Shown: positions 52,010 through 60,799 of the stretch, piece by piece | How the letters are laid out: each line of letters begins with the position of its first letter | Numbering within the stretch: position 1 is the first letter of the stretch | Assembly: GCF_003208655.1 (NCBI RefSeq) | Contig: NZ_QKLU01000005.1 | Location: 278,889 to 342,888, forward strand | Source of the DNA: Pedobacter nutrimenti | GTDB lineage: Bacteria; Bacteroidota; Bacteroidia; Sphingobacteriales; Sphingobacteriaceae | Direction of reading: 5' to 3' | DNA length: 64,000 nucleotides | Translations under genes and position numbers: made by a program | Notes under the pieces: model-generated | Seen by the model: the letters and a program-made list of their open reading frames with translations, nothing else | Database searches by the model: none | Told to the model about the DNA's origin: nothing

Positions 52010-54484
52010 TTAACCTCCTGATTTCACCCTTCTTCCTTCTTCTTCTGAACCACCGGAACGCTGACGTGCCGCTTTAATCTGGCTGCTTCCGAAACGGTAG
52101 GTGCAGGTAACCCGGAAAATCTGACTTTCCCATCTTTCGTTCACCACATAATTTTGCGATGGAAGGGTACTGGTGATCCTGCTTTTCTGCAATTTAAAAA
52201 TATCGTTGGCTGCCACTTTCAGGTTGATTTTTTTATCCATGAAAGACCTGCTCAGGCCCAGGTCAACCCCATATTGAGGGTCAATCAATAAAGTGCCGTA
52301 AACCTGTTTGGACTGGTAAAAGCCCGACCATTCGATACTTGTGTTTGGATTAAGGGTAATGGTTTGCGTGGTGTTGAAGTTAAAAGCTGTTCTGCCGCTT
52401 TCATAGGGCTGGCCCAGCAGGTTTGGTGTTTTAAACTTATTATAGTACACCGTCAGATTATTGTTGCTGCTCCACCATTTGGTAATCTGAACAGGGTAAT
52501 TCAGGTTCATGTTATAAGAGTCCTGCGTGGCCAGGTTCTGTGTAGAAATAAAGATGGTCTTTTTTGCAGTATCTGTCAGCAGGACATCTGACATGACATC
52601 ACTGGTATGGCTGTAACCAAAAGTAAGGTTGAGCGTCTTTTTATAGGAATAAGAAAGCTCAAAAGCATTGGTGTACTGTGGTTTGAGGAAAGGGTTCCCA
52701 AAACGGTAAGAGTATAGGTCCAGGTAATTGACAAAGGGGTTCAGGTTGCTGTAATCCGGACGGTCAATCCGCCTGCTGTAAGAGAAGCCGACGTCATGGT
52801 TTTTTGACAATTCCTGGTTCACGAAAAGACTTGGGAAAAGGTCAAAGTAATGGCGGTTGACAATTTTCTGGTCCGTTACAGAATTTCCTTTAGAGTTGGT
52901 CTGTTCCGCCCTTAAACCCAACTGTACAGTGGTGGTTTTGAATTTCTTTTTGATATTGGCGTAAGCTGCATTGACATTTTCATCATACAGAAACTGGTTG
53001 CTGCGCGTAACATCATTCACCCAGGTGTTGTTCAGGAAATTCTGGAACAGGTAACTGTTGTCTGTTTTAACAAAACTCGATTTTAAGCCAAGGTCCAGTT
53101 TGGTCTCTTTATTAATCGGGTAGGTATAATCCACTTTTCCTGAATAAATATTCACCTTGGTTGGGATCTGATTGGTGAAAAGATAGTCGGGTTTATAGGT
53201 TTGTCCGGCAGCATTGAGGTAAATGTTGTTGAAATCATTGATTTCTGAAGATTTGTATTGTGCAAAATCGGCATCTGCACTGAATTCCTGGCCCAGGGTA
53301 TCTATAGTGCTTTTGTAATTCAGGTTATAGGCCATCCCGGTGTATTTGTATTTACTTGGGTTGGTGGCCACTACTGAAGAATCTGTTTTTGAAGGGCGGT
53401 CACCAATCAGGGTATTGACATTGGCGGTGCTTTTTCCGTTGCTGTTGTAACCGTTCATGGCAAAGCCCAGGGTGTTGTTGTCGTTAATGAAGTAATCTAT
53501 ACCCGCTTTGAAATTGCTGTTGTTGCGGTTGTTTATGGTACTGCTGGTCTGGTTAAAATAAGTTTTATTGGCGCTGGTTTCGTTTACCCGCATGATGTCT
53601 GTAGACTGAAACCTTTTGTTGTGGCCATAATTGAAATTGCCATAGACGTTAAGTTTCTTTTCCCGGTGGTTCAGCGAGAGCCCGCCATTAACTTTATAAT
53701 ATTGTCCTATACCCTGGCCTACATACACAGAACCGTTGGTGCCAAAATTGCGGTTTTTCTTTAGTTTGATGTTGATGATTCCCGAATTACCCGCCGCATC
53801 ATATTTTGCCGAAGGGTTAGTGATGAGCTCTATGGATTGTATGGCATTGCCTTCTGTAGCGCGCAACAGGTTGGCCAGTTGTTCCTGAGATAAATACGTT
53901 GGTTTCCCATCCAACATCACCGTTACACCTTGTTTTCCCATCAGACTGATTTTACCATCCTTGTCTACAGTCACACCCGGGGATTTCTGCAAAATTTCCA
54001 AAGCCGTATTTCCTGCGGCCAGGGCGCTGTTTTCGACATTTAAAACCATTTTGTCAACCTGTCTTTCAATCAGGGGTTTCTGGTGTACAATTTCAACGCC
54101 TTTAAGCAGCTTTGAATCTGTACTCAGCTGTACGCTTCCTGTATTGTGTGATTTTTTCTCCGGGCCAATTCCATAAGGTCCCTTAAATACTTTTTTATAA
54201 CCGACAACATAAAATCCAATGAGGTAATTGCCGGCTTTAAGACTTTTAAACTGAAAGGTACCGTTGTCCTGGCTTAAGGTGCCCTTTACAACGGTCGAAT
54301 CTTTTGCATTTAACAGGCTAATGGTTGCGTAAGGGAAAGCTTTTTGAGTTTCATCCAGTACTTTGCCGGAAATTTCTCCATCAGAAACCGGGTTCTGAGC
54401 TTTAGTGAGGCCGATGTTCATTAAAAAAATGCAGATCATCAGCAGGCAGGTGTGGTATTTTTTGTGGTTCATAATGGTCATCAT
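52010..54484 (-). CDS. Outer-membrane beta-barrel receptor, TonB-receptor-like
   Basis: An 824-residue outer-membrane protein. It has a signal peptide (cut after TKA; starting at 54472 would fit equally), an N-terminal carboxypeptidase-like beta-sandwich (about 32-115), a plug-like part (about 115-240, with VTVMLDGKPTYLSQEQL and SAKYDAAGNSGIINIKL), and a long barrel of alternating strands. The end is a charged, Gly-rich tail rather than a terminal Phe, which is odd for BAM substrates. No TonB box is clear. The ligand is unknown. Confidence 0.85.
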   Translation of the reverse strand: MMTIMNHKKYHTCLLMICIFLMNIGLTKAQNPVSDGEISGKVLDETQKAFPYATISLLNAKDSTVVKGTLSQDNGTFQFKSLKAGNYLIGFYVVGYKKVFKGPYGIGPEKKSHNTGSVQLSTDSKLLKGVEIVHQKPLIERQVDKMVLNVENSALAAGNTALEILQKSPGVTVDKDGKISLMGKQGVTVMLDGKPTYLSQEQLANLLRATEGNAIQSIELITNPSAKYDAAGNSGIINIKLKKNRNFGTNGSVYVGQGIGQYYKVNGGLSLNHREKKLNVYGNFNYGHNKRFQSTDIMRVNETSANKTYFNQTSSTINNRNNSNFKAGIDYFINDNNTLGFAMNGYNSNGKSTANVNTLIGDRPSKTDSSVVATNPSKYKYTGMAYNLNYKSTIDTLGQEFSADADFAQYKSSEINDFNNIYLNAAGQTYKPDYLFTNQIPTKVNIYSGKVDYTYPINKETKLDLGLKSSFVKTDNSYLFQNFLNNTWVNDVTRSNQFLYDENVNAAYANIKKKFKTTTVQLGLRAEQTNSKGNSVTDQKIVNRHYFDLFPSLFVNQELSKNHDVGFSYSRRIDRPDYSNLNPFVNYLDLYSYRFGNPFLKPQYTNAFELSYSYKKTLNLTFGYSHTSDVMSDVLLTDTAKKTIFISTQNLATQDSYNMNLNYPVQITKWWSSNNNLTVYYNKFKTPNLLGQPYESGRTAFNFNTTQTITLNPNTSIEWSGFYQSKQVYGTLLIDPQYGVDLGLSRSFMDKKINLKVAANDIFKLQKSRITSTLPSQNYVVNERWESQIFRVTCTYRFGSSQIKAARQRSGGSEEEGRRVKSGG

Positions 54485-54601
54485 AATTCCACATACGCTT
54501 CACAGCATATTCTTAGGAGAACATGTAAAAAGGGAGTGGATTTTTTAATTACCTATAAGATGTTAGAAAAAGGTAAAAGGTTACAGGTTATTGTATTTTT
54601 T

Positions 54602-56515
54602 TTAAAATAATTGAAGTGTAACGGCCTGTGGGCCACCTGAGCTGCCTGAAGGCTGATGAGCAGTTTTATTTTTTTGCTGGTCCAGCCATTCCAGGTAATC
54701 TTTTTGGTCCAAAGGCTTGTCCAGCAAACCAGCGGCAATCTGAAGCAGGGCCAGCTGATTTTCGGTGAGTTGTCTTTGCTTTTGAAAAAGATGATGGATT
54801 TGCTGGTGGATCTTGTTTTGCGGTTTGATCCGCAGGTACTTGATCATGGGCTGCAACATTAAGGTTGAAACTTCTTTTGAAAAGTAAGTAACTGCCGAAA
54901 GGACCCGGCTTTGTATGGCGGGTTGATCTTTAAAACCATTTTGCTTTAATAGCTGGCGCAGTTGTGACTGGAAACGAGAAGATAATGTGGTCAGCTCATG
55001 TACAGATTTGCGCAATTGACCAAGCAGCAAATTGATTTCGGTAATGTTGGACTTAATAACCTCCGGATTTGAGCTGATGCTTTCCAGGCCGGCACTGAGT
55101 TTCTGAAAGGAAAAATAAGCCAGTACCTTTTGAAGGATGAAGCTTTCCTGCTGGGAGATAAGAATCTGGTCCAGGTCTTCTTCTTTTGCCGGGGCCATAT
55201 ATCGGATGACTTCCGGGTTGGAACGCAGGCTTTCTGTGGTGATTTTAGATTTGAGGACCAGGCCGTTTAAGGTCCTTACCCTGCTTAAGGCCACATAGAC
55301 CTGTCCGGAAACAAATGATTTACCCGCATCAATAATGGCATTGTCAAAGGTGAGGCCCTGACTTTTATGTATGGTCACCGCCCAGGCCAGTTTAATGGGA
55401 TATTGTGAAAACTCGCCTACCTGTTGCTGCACAATGACTTGCTCGGGATCAGTTTTATATTCAAAGGATTGCCAGGAAGATTTTTCAAGGACCATATCCT
55501 CCTCCTGGGGGAAAGAAATCAGGATTTCTCCGGCCGTAATGGACTTGACTTTGCCGATTTTTCCATTGTAAAATTTCCGGTCATCACCGGTGTCATTTTT
55601 AATGAACATAATCTGGGCACCTTCTTTTAGTTTCAGGGTCTGTTCTGCCTGTAAGCCAAGATCCCGAAAATCACCGCTAACCTCTCCTTCAAAGCTGTAT
55701 TCTTCTCCCGGAAGCTCATGTAGTTTTTCTGTATTAACGGCATTGGCTTCTGCATTGTGGGAGGTGATGATAATCGGGCTGAGTTCTCCGGATGGATTAA
55801 ACAAGGGGTCATAACGACGGTTGAGGATTTCCAGGCTGTTTTGGTCAATCTGGTTGTTCCGTATGTCATTTAGAATATTGATAAACTCCGGTTCTGTTTG
55901 CCGGAAGACTTTGGTCAGTTCAATTTGCAATAAGGGATTTCGGCGGACCACATGGGCATCAAAAAAATAAGGAGAGGCATAGGCCCGGTTTAAAAAAGCC
56001 CAGTCCTCTCTTTTGGTCACAGGGGGAAGCTGGTATAAATCACCGATCAGGAGCATTTGTACACCCCCAAATGGCAGGTCACTTTTTCTCACGGCCCGCA
56101 AAATGGCATCAATGACGTCCAATAGGTCACAACGGACCATAGAAATCTCATCAATGACCAGCAGTTCCAGTTCATTGAACAGACTGATCTTTTCCCGGGA
56201 ATAACTCATGTCCGAAACCACAGCGCTGATGGAAAGGATACCGGCCTGGAGGTTTTCGAGTTGGAGGTCACCGGGAAAAAAAGAGCCCGGAGGAAGCTGG
56301 AAGAAAGAATTAATGGTGGTGCCTTTGGCATTCATTGCGGCAACGCCGGTAGGGGCAACCACGGCCATTTTTTTGGTGCTGCTTTCTGTAATTTTTTTGA
56401 GCAGGGTCGTTTTTCCGGTTCCCGCTTTTCCGGTAAGGAAAATGTGCTGATTGGTGTAGGCGATAAAGGATAGGACTTTATCAAAAACCGTATTGGAAAA
56501 ACTGCCATTGCTCAT
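54602..56515 (-). CDS. PIF1-like superfamily 1B helicase
   Basis: A 637-residue helicase. Motif I is FLTGKAGTGKTTLLKK (residues about 27-42), motif II LLVIDEISMVR, and the C-terminal helicase motif TIHKSQGLTFDNAIID with VYVALSRVRTLNG. About 200 further residues (about 430-637) are helical and may include a RecQ/HRDC-like or HTH module, ending in a Gln/Ser-rich tail. It should unwind DNA 5' to 3', perhaps at G-quadruplexes. It stands alone. Confidence 0.9.
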   Translation of the reverse strand: MSNGSFSNTVFDKVLSFIAYTNQHIFLTGKAGTGKTTLLKKITESSTKKMAVVAPTGVAAMNAKGTTINSFFQLPPGSFFPGDLQLENLQAGILSISAVVSDMSYSREKISLFNELELLVIDEISMVRCDLLDVIDAILRAVRKSDLPFGGVQMLLIGDLYQLPPVTKREDWAFLNRAYASPYFFDAHVVRRNPLLQIELTKVFRQTEPEFINILNDIRNNQIDQNSLEILNRRYDPLFNPSGELSPIIITSHNAEANAVNTEKLHELPGEEYSFEGEVSGDFRDLGLQAEQTLKLKEGAQIMFIKNDTGDDRKFYNGKIGKVKSITAGEILISFPQEEDMVLEKSSWQSFEYKTDPEQVIVQQQVGEFSQYPIKLAWAVTIHKSQGLTFDNAIIDAGKSFVSGQVYVALSRVRTLNGLVLKSKITTESLRSNPEVIRYMAPAKEEDLDQILISQQESFILQKVLAYFSFQKLSAGLESISSNPEVIKSNITEINLLLGQLRKSVHELTTLSSRFQSQLRQLLKQNGFKDQPAIQSRVLSAVTYFSKEVSTLMLQPMIKYLRIKPQNKIHQQIHHLFQKQRQLTENQLALLQIAAGLLDKPLDQKDYLEWLDQQKNKTAHQPSGSSGGPQAVTLQLF

Positions 56516-56681
56516 TCTGCAAATTTAGCAGATATTTTTTTGTACAGGGCCAATGTTGAAATGTTCTGCATTAGGAGTTTGTAAGCTGTTTTTACAGAGA
56601 GGGATAGTTATTTAGAATAATTATTGCTATTAATTTGGATTAATTCCATATAATGATTTTCTTTGTGCAAATTTAGAAGCA

Positions 56682-57047
56682 ATGCAAAATTCTATTCTGG
56701 AAATTTCCGTTCAACTGACCGAGGTATTTAGTACAAGTAAAGGTGCTGTTTACCAGAGTGACAAGGAAAGTTGCTGGTATATTGATTTTGCCGGTAAGGT
56801 TGCTTGTTTTGATTACAGGAATATTCTTAAATTGAAAAAAGCTATTTATGGCATCAATATAGAAGAAATTCTTATGGATAGTTCTAAATCAGCAGATGTT
56901 GAGATTGTATTTATCTGTGCCTGTGATCATTGCTATGTGTTGACTGTATTGGAGATCATTGCTTTTAAAGAACTGCTGGAAGGGACTTTTGTGATGCTGA
57001 ACCTGAACCATATTATACAGGACCGCCTGTACCGTATTTCTGCTTAA
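56682..57047 (+). CDS. Unrecognised protein with CxCxxHC motif
   Basis: A 121-residue cytoplasmic protein I do not recognise. It contains YQSDKESCWYIDFAGKVACFDYR and, near residue 88, CACDHCYVLTVLEIIAF. Cys and His of this motif could bind zinc. The overall mixed alpha/beta pattern is compact. A ferritin gene follows about 100 bp later in the same direction, with its own promoter. Confidence 0.6.
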   Translation: MQNSILEISVQLTEVFSTSKGAVYQSDKESCWYIDFAGKVACFDYRNILKLKKAIYGINIEEILMDSSKSADVEIVFICACDHCYVLTVLEIIAFKELLEGTFVMLNLNHIIQDRLYRISA

Positions 57048-57105
57048 CTAGCTTTAGACTCTTTCCATATTGCACGCTGATGCAGTTTTTGTGATTTTAT
57101 AGCAT

Positions 57106-57113
57106 TATTTTTG
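57106..57113 (+). promoter_or_regulatory. Candidate -7 box for ferritin
   Basis: TATTTTTG, 34 bp before the ferritin ATG. Confidence 0.5.
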
Positions 57114-57147
57114 ACTTATAATCAGTTGAAAATAAAATAAGAAGACC

Positions 57148-57684
57148 ATGAAAGATATCATTCGCATAAAAAGTTTAATTTCTGCAGACGTAGAAGCCTT
57201 GTTGAATCAGCAAATTAAAAAAGAAGCGCAGTCTTCTTCAGCTTACCTTTCCATGGCATCATGGTGTGACCGTAACGGATTTGACAATTCTGCTGAATAC
57301 TTTTTTAAGCAGTCTGATGAAGAAAGAGAACATCAGCTAAAAATTTATAAATATGTTCTTGATATGGGCGGAACGGCCATTTCTCCGGAAGTGACCAATG
57401 TTAAAATAGAGTACAACTCTTTCCGCGAAGTATTTGAAGAAGCTTTGGATCAGGAGATCAGCGTAACGCAGTCCATTAAAAACATTGCCGCACGTTGCCA
57501 TAAAGAACATGACTATGTAACAGTAGAGTTCTTAAACTGGTTCTTTAAAGAACAGAGAGAAGAAGAATATAAAGCCAGAAGAGCTGTTGAGTTGTTTGAT
57601 CTGATTGGAGAAGAAGGAACAGGAAGATGGGAAATTGACAAACACGTAGGTAAAATAAACTACAACGGCCAGGCCGGAGAATAA
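57148..57684 (+). CDS. Ferritin
   Basis: A 178-residue ferritin-like four-helix protein storing iron as a ferric mineral. Ferroxidase ligands are visible as Glu in KKEAQSSSAYLSMASW and in the helix SDEEREHQLKIYKYV, and as Glu in helix 3-4 (FFKEQREEEYKARR). No haem-binding Met is obvious at the position of bacterioferritin. A microprotein with Cys and Lys clusters follows. Confidence 0.93.
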   Translation: MKDIIRIKSLISADVEALLNQQIKKEAQSSSAYLSMASWCDRNGFDNSAEYFFKQSDEEREHQLKIYKYVLDMGGTAISPEVTNVKIEYNSFREVFEEALDQEISVTQSIKNIAARCHKEHDYVTVEFLNWFFKEQREEEYKARRAVELFDLIGEEGTGRWEIDKHVGKINYNGQAGE

Positions 57685-57712
57685 CTTAACCAGCAAGTCT
57701 GGTTTTGAATAC

Positions 57713-57744
57713 AAACCTATCGCAGTCATGCTGCGGTAGGTTTT
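57713..57744 (+). terminator. Terminator-like stem-loop after ferritin
   Basis: 13-bp stem AAACCTATCGCAG/CTGCGGTAGGTTT with one G-U pair and a 5-base loop, then TTT. Transcription into the microprotein gene behind it would need partial read-through. Confidence 0.7.
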
Positions 57745-57770
57745 AATGTAATACAAAGAACCAGATTGCG

Positions 57771-57896
57771 GTGGGAAAGAAAGATAAACATTCTAAAAAA
57801 AAGCATTCCAAGAAAGAAGGCAAAAGCAAGAGAAAATCGGAATGCTGTGAAAAATACAAAAGAGGCAAAAGATGCGGAAGTTGCCCTTTTGCCTGA
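57771..57896 (+). CDS. 41-residue Lys- and Cys-rich microprotein
   Basis: GTG at 57771 starts a frame ending at TGA 57894. The N-terminal half is Lys/His/Ser-rich (GKKDKHSKKKHSKK), and the C-terminal half has four Cys: Cys25-Cys26, and Cys35-x-x-Cys38 in KRCGSCPFA. A CC plus CxxC set fits a metal site. In-frame TAA is 27 bp upstream and there is no ATG. It lies 26 bp after the ferritin stem-loop and 16 bp before the next convergent gene. Not recognised; coding is inferred from the Cys pattern. Confidence 0.5.
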   Translation: MGKKDKHSKKKHSKKEGKSKRKSECCEKYKRGKRCGSCPFA

Positions 57897-57912
57897 TGTT
57901 GTAAGCCCTTTT

Positions 57913-59064
57913 TTATTCCAGTTCGAATATGGCCTGGATTTCGACAGCCGAATTCATCGGCAGCGAAGATGCACCAACCGTTGCACGGGTGTGTAAGCCT
58001 TTTTCGCCAAAAATAGCCACAAGTAAATCCGACGCTTCGTTCATGAGAGCTGCATGTTGACTGTAACCTGCTGGTGTATAAAAATAACCAGTGAGCTGTA
58101 CCGCCTGTTTTACTTTGTTCAGGTCACCGCCCGCTGCATCTTTAAGTACGGCCAGAATGTTCAGGAGCGTTTGCCTGGTTGCCTGCCTGGCTTGTTCGGT
58201 AGTGACTTCTTTATCAATCATGCCAGGATGTTCTATATGGCCTGCTTTTAAAGCGATCTGATTGATTAAAATAAGATTTCCTGTCCTTTTATAGGTTTTG
58301 TAGCTTCCAACCGGCGCAGGTGCCTCGGGGAGTGTAATACCCAGATCCTTTAAGCGCGTTTCTATATCATTTTTTGCAGGTTGAACCGATGGGCTTGCAT
58401 CATGCAGTGGAGCACAGCCCTTTACAACCCTTGCCAGTGCATAACCCTGAAGCTGGGCCAGATGAAGTTCTCCCGGAGAGGGGCGCTGTGCTCCAGCTGC
58501 GCCAGCTATGGAAACCACACCAAAAGGCGTGTTGCCCATTATTCCGGTGGGAACGATGATCATGCCATGTAGGGCCAGGGTGTTCCAGAAGGAAAGGACC
58601 GCAGCTTCTCTTCCTGCCCCGCTGCCCGCAGACATAAATACAGTAGCCGGAATACCTTCCAGTTTTCTGGCGGTCCAGATGGCTACAGACTGGTCCAGAA
58701 AGGACCGCATGTCTGCGCTCATGTTGCCAAAATGTACCGGACTGCCAAAAGCAATGCCATCATAGGCTGTCAGATCTTCAATGCTGGCATAAGGTATTCC
58801 GGAAAAGGCCATGTTTTTTTCGTTTTGCAAAGGTTTTATCCGGGGAACCTGTTTTAAAACGGCCTTTGTGCCTTCCATTTTTTCTATTCCCGAAGCAATG
58901 GCCAGGGCAAGTTTGTAGGTGCCCCCTTGTTCGGTATTGAAAAGGACCAAAATGCGGCGGTTAATTTCTTTATTTTGCCTGGCCTGGGCCCTTAAAGAAA
59001 ATAAGGTCAGGACTATAAGGCAGGTGGTGACAGCACTTTTGCTGATGAGATGGAATAAATGCAT
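57913..59064 (-). CDS. Exported WrbA-like flavodoxin fused to RidA-like domain
   Basis: A 383-residue two-domain protein. A signal peptide (cut after AQA) suggests export. The first domain (about 35-225) resembles WrbA/flavodoxin: FMN-binding loop NTEQGGTYKL, AFGSPVHFGNMSADMRSF and SFWNTLALHGMIIVP. The second (about 240-383) is a RidA/YjgF-like fold of the cd02199-like kind: LPEAPAPVGSYKTY, RTGNLILINQ and HTRATVGASSLPMNSAVEI. Exported flavodoxins are unusual because FMN is added in the cytoplasm. It is divergent from an AraC regulator. Confidence 0.8.
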   Translation of the reverse strand: MHLFHLISKSAVTTCLIVLTLFSLRAQARQNKEINRRILVLFNTEQGGTYKLALAIASGIEKMEGTKAVLKQVPRIKPLQNEKNMAFSGIPYASIEDLTAYDGIAFGSPVHFGNMSADMRSFLDQSVAIWTARKLEGIPATVFMSAGSGAGREAAVLSFWNTLALHGMIIVPTGIMGNTPFGVVSIAGAAGAQRPSPGELHLAQLQGYALARVVKGCAPLHDASPSVQPAKNDIETRLKDLGITLPEAPAPVGSYKTYKRTGNLILINQIALKAGHIEHPGMIDKEVTTEQARQATRQTLLNILAVLKDAAGGDLNKVKQAVQLTGYFYTPAGYSQHAALMNEASDLLVAIFGEKGLHTRATVGASSLPMNSAVEIQAIFELE

Positions 59065-59118
59065 AGTTTTTTAATATGAGCAGGCAAAGGTCTGTAAAGT
59101 AAGCCATGGCGAAATGTT

Positions 59119-59126
59119 TATATTTG
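59119..59126 (+). promoter_or_regulatory. Candidate -7 box for the AraC gene
   Basis: TATATTTG, 24 bp before the AraC ATG at 59151. Confidence 0.5.
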
Positions 59127-59150
59127 CCAATTACATGTTAAAAAACGACA

Positions 59151-59939
59151 ATGGAGGAAAAGGCCAGATTTTGTCACCTGACCGTCGACGCGGTTGATAA
59201 AAGAGCTTATGTATGGCATGAGGCCAACTGGAAATTTTCAGATGAATGGCATGCACACCACAGGGGGCAGCTCATTTACGTGGAAAAAGGTTTGCAGTAT
59301 CTGCACACAGCAAACCAGACTTATTTATTGCCTACCCATCATTGTGCCTGGATACCACCTGGTATGGCCCACAGGACCTCTTCACCGGTCCATCCGGTGT
59401 ACCTGCGCTGTCTGTTTTTTAGCAGTACCGGCCAGCAGCCTTTCTTTGAAAATATTAATGTTTTTAATACACCCAGGGTCCTGCGGGAAATGATCCTGTT
59501 TACAGAACAATGGTCCAGGCTGGAAAAGGAGGATGCCGTTGAACAGGATTTTTTGCAGGGCTTAAAAAGGATCCTGCCTCTAAGCTTTAAAGCTGCCATT
59601 CCATTGGTGCTTCCGATGCCTTCTGATCCAAGAATAAAAGATGTGGTCGGTTATCTGGCAGAAAATATCCGCAATGAATTCCGCTCGCCGCAAATCGCTG
59701 CGCGATTTAACCTTACGGTTCGTACCATGGAACGCTTGTTCAAAAAAGACATCGGAATTACTTTTGCAGGTTACCAGAAATTACTGAAAATCATCAAGGC
59801 CGCCGAACTGCTTTCGGTCAATGGAGAGACGGTTAAAAGTGTCGCTTTCCAGGTCGGTTATGAAAGTGTTTCCACGTTCAGCAATACCTTTTTTAAGGTG
59901 CTCGGAACAAGGCCGCAGGAGATGCTTTCCGAAAAATAA
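59151..59939 (+). CDS. AraC family transcriptional regulator
   Basis: A 262-residue regulator: N-terminal cupin-like sensing domain (about 20-115, with WHAHHRGQLIYVEKG and AWIPPGMAHR), and a C-terminal double HTH (about 165-262, with ARFNLTVRTMERLFKKDIG and VKSVAFQVGYESVSTFSNTF). It is divergent from the WrbA-RidA gene with 86 bp between starts and is the obvious candidate to control it. The ligand is unknown. Confidence 0.92.
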   Translation: MEEKARFCHLTVDAVDKRAYVWHEANWKFSDEWHAHHRGQLIYVEKGLQYLHTANQTYLLPTHHCAWIPPGMAHRTSSPVHPVYLRCLFFSSTGQQPFFENINVFNTPRVLREMILFTEQWSRLEKEDAVEQDFLQGLKRILPLSFKAAIPLVLPMPSDPRIKDVVGYLAENIRNEFRSPQIAARFNLTVRTMERLFKKDIGITFAGYQKLLKIIKAAELLSVNGETVKSVAFQVGYESVSTFSNTFFKVLGTRPQEMLSEK

Positions 59940-60316
59940 TGCGCTGGTTTTTGTTGTAAAATCAGGCGCCAGACCTTTAGGATGGGCGCCATTTTAACCT
60001 GGGGGTTTTCTGTTTTTCCAATCCATTTGTTTTAAATATTTTTTGTCTGAAAAGGGGAGGAGCGCATTTTTTGCTTCCTTTTTATCTGAAGTTTATATAA
60101 TTGAACTTATACTCTATATTGAGTTTGTAACTGTCACGTTATTAATTTATTGAAAAAATGTTCCTAAATTTTTTTAGTAATGTATTTTTTGTTTATATGT
60201 GTCAATTTATTTAATTGATAAACAGGTATTTGTTTTGTTTTTGTTGAATTTTTGAGACTTGTTGAAAAATGCACATCTTAATCAGAATATTGCTGCGCAG
60301 AAAGGTGATGTTTGCG
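59940..60316. other. AT-rich gap between AraC and the next cluster
   Basis: About 380 bp with no convincing open frame. A terminator-like stem with paired GGCGCC arms, AAAATcaGGCGCC/GGCGCCATTTT (59958-59970 with 59985-59995), lies just past AraC. The rest is AT-rich with several TTTG-type words and no other structure I can name. Confidence 0.45.
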
Positions 60317-60324
60317 TATATTTG
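60317..60324 (+). promoter_or_regulatory. -7 box directly before the Cys-motif gene
   Basis: TATATTTG ends 6 bp before the ATG at 60331, so transcription would start at or near the start codon. This supports that start over an in-frame one 72 bp upstream. Confidence 0.55.
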
Positions 60325-60330
60325 CCCCGC

Positions 60331-60705
60331 ATGCTGACTCGTTTAACGGCCATATTACTGATCTTTTGTTCCATTTCTGCAAACTTGTCCAACCTGTTTA
60401 TTGAGGCTGGTTTTGAAATGAACCAGGCTTATATTGCCAGGGAACTTTGCGTCAATAAAGATAAACCACAGCTGCATTGTAACGGAAAATGTTACCTCTT
60501 GAAAAAGCTCAAACAGGCGGAAGAAAAAGAGCAGAAACAGGAGCGTCAGGCGCAGAAAAATACAACCCTGGAAGCGCTGGTTGTCCAGCCCTTTTTATTC
60601 AGAAACTTTTCAGTTCCCCTGCTTGCTTTGCACATACCTTTGTGCACCGGAATTCCCCAGTCGGCCGCAGGTTCTGTTTTTCATCCTCCCCGATTCGGGG
60701 GATAA
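60331..60705 (+). CDS. Membrane protein with Cys/His metal-type motif
   Basis: A 124-residue protein. A hydrophobic N-terminus (about 4-25) may be an anchor. Then Cys40, His49, Cys50 and Cys54 occur in ARELCVNKDKPQLHCNGKCYLL, followed by a Glu/Lys/Gln-rich helix (KKLKQAEEKEQKQERQAQKN). The C-terminal half is hydrophobic then Pro/Gly-rich. Such a Cx8HCxxxC set could bind a metal such as copper. It heads a cluster with an SCO protein. Not recognised by name; a start 72 bp upstream is possible but has no promoter support. Confidence 0.6.
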   Translation: MLTRLTAILLIFCSISANLSNLFIEAGFEMNQAYIARELCVNKDKPQLHCNGKCYLLKKLKQAEEKEQKQERQAQKNTTLEALVVQPFLFRNFSVPLLALHIPLCTGIPQSAAGSVFHPPRFGG

Positions 60706-60799
60706 ACGACCAAAACAGGAGCCACAGAACCACTGTGGTTTACCATGATGATTTCGTCCCAGTGCGGACGTGCCCGTATGATTTACAATAAAAACAATT

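Noticed and set aside
57766..57996. A second open frame overlapping the ferritin microprotein
   Set aside because: It starts with ATG, but its sequence is a frame-shifted reading of the Lys run, runs into the convergent gene and has no Cys pattern.
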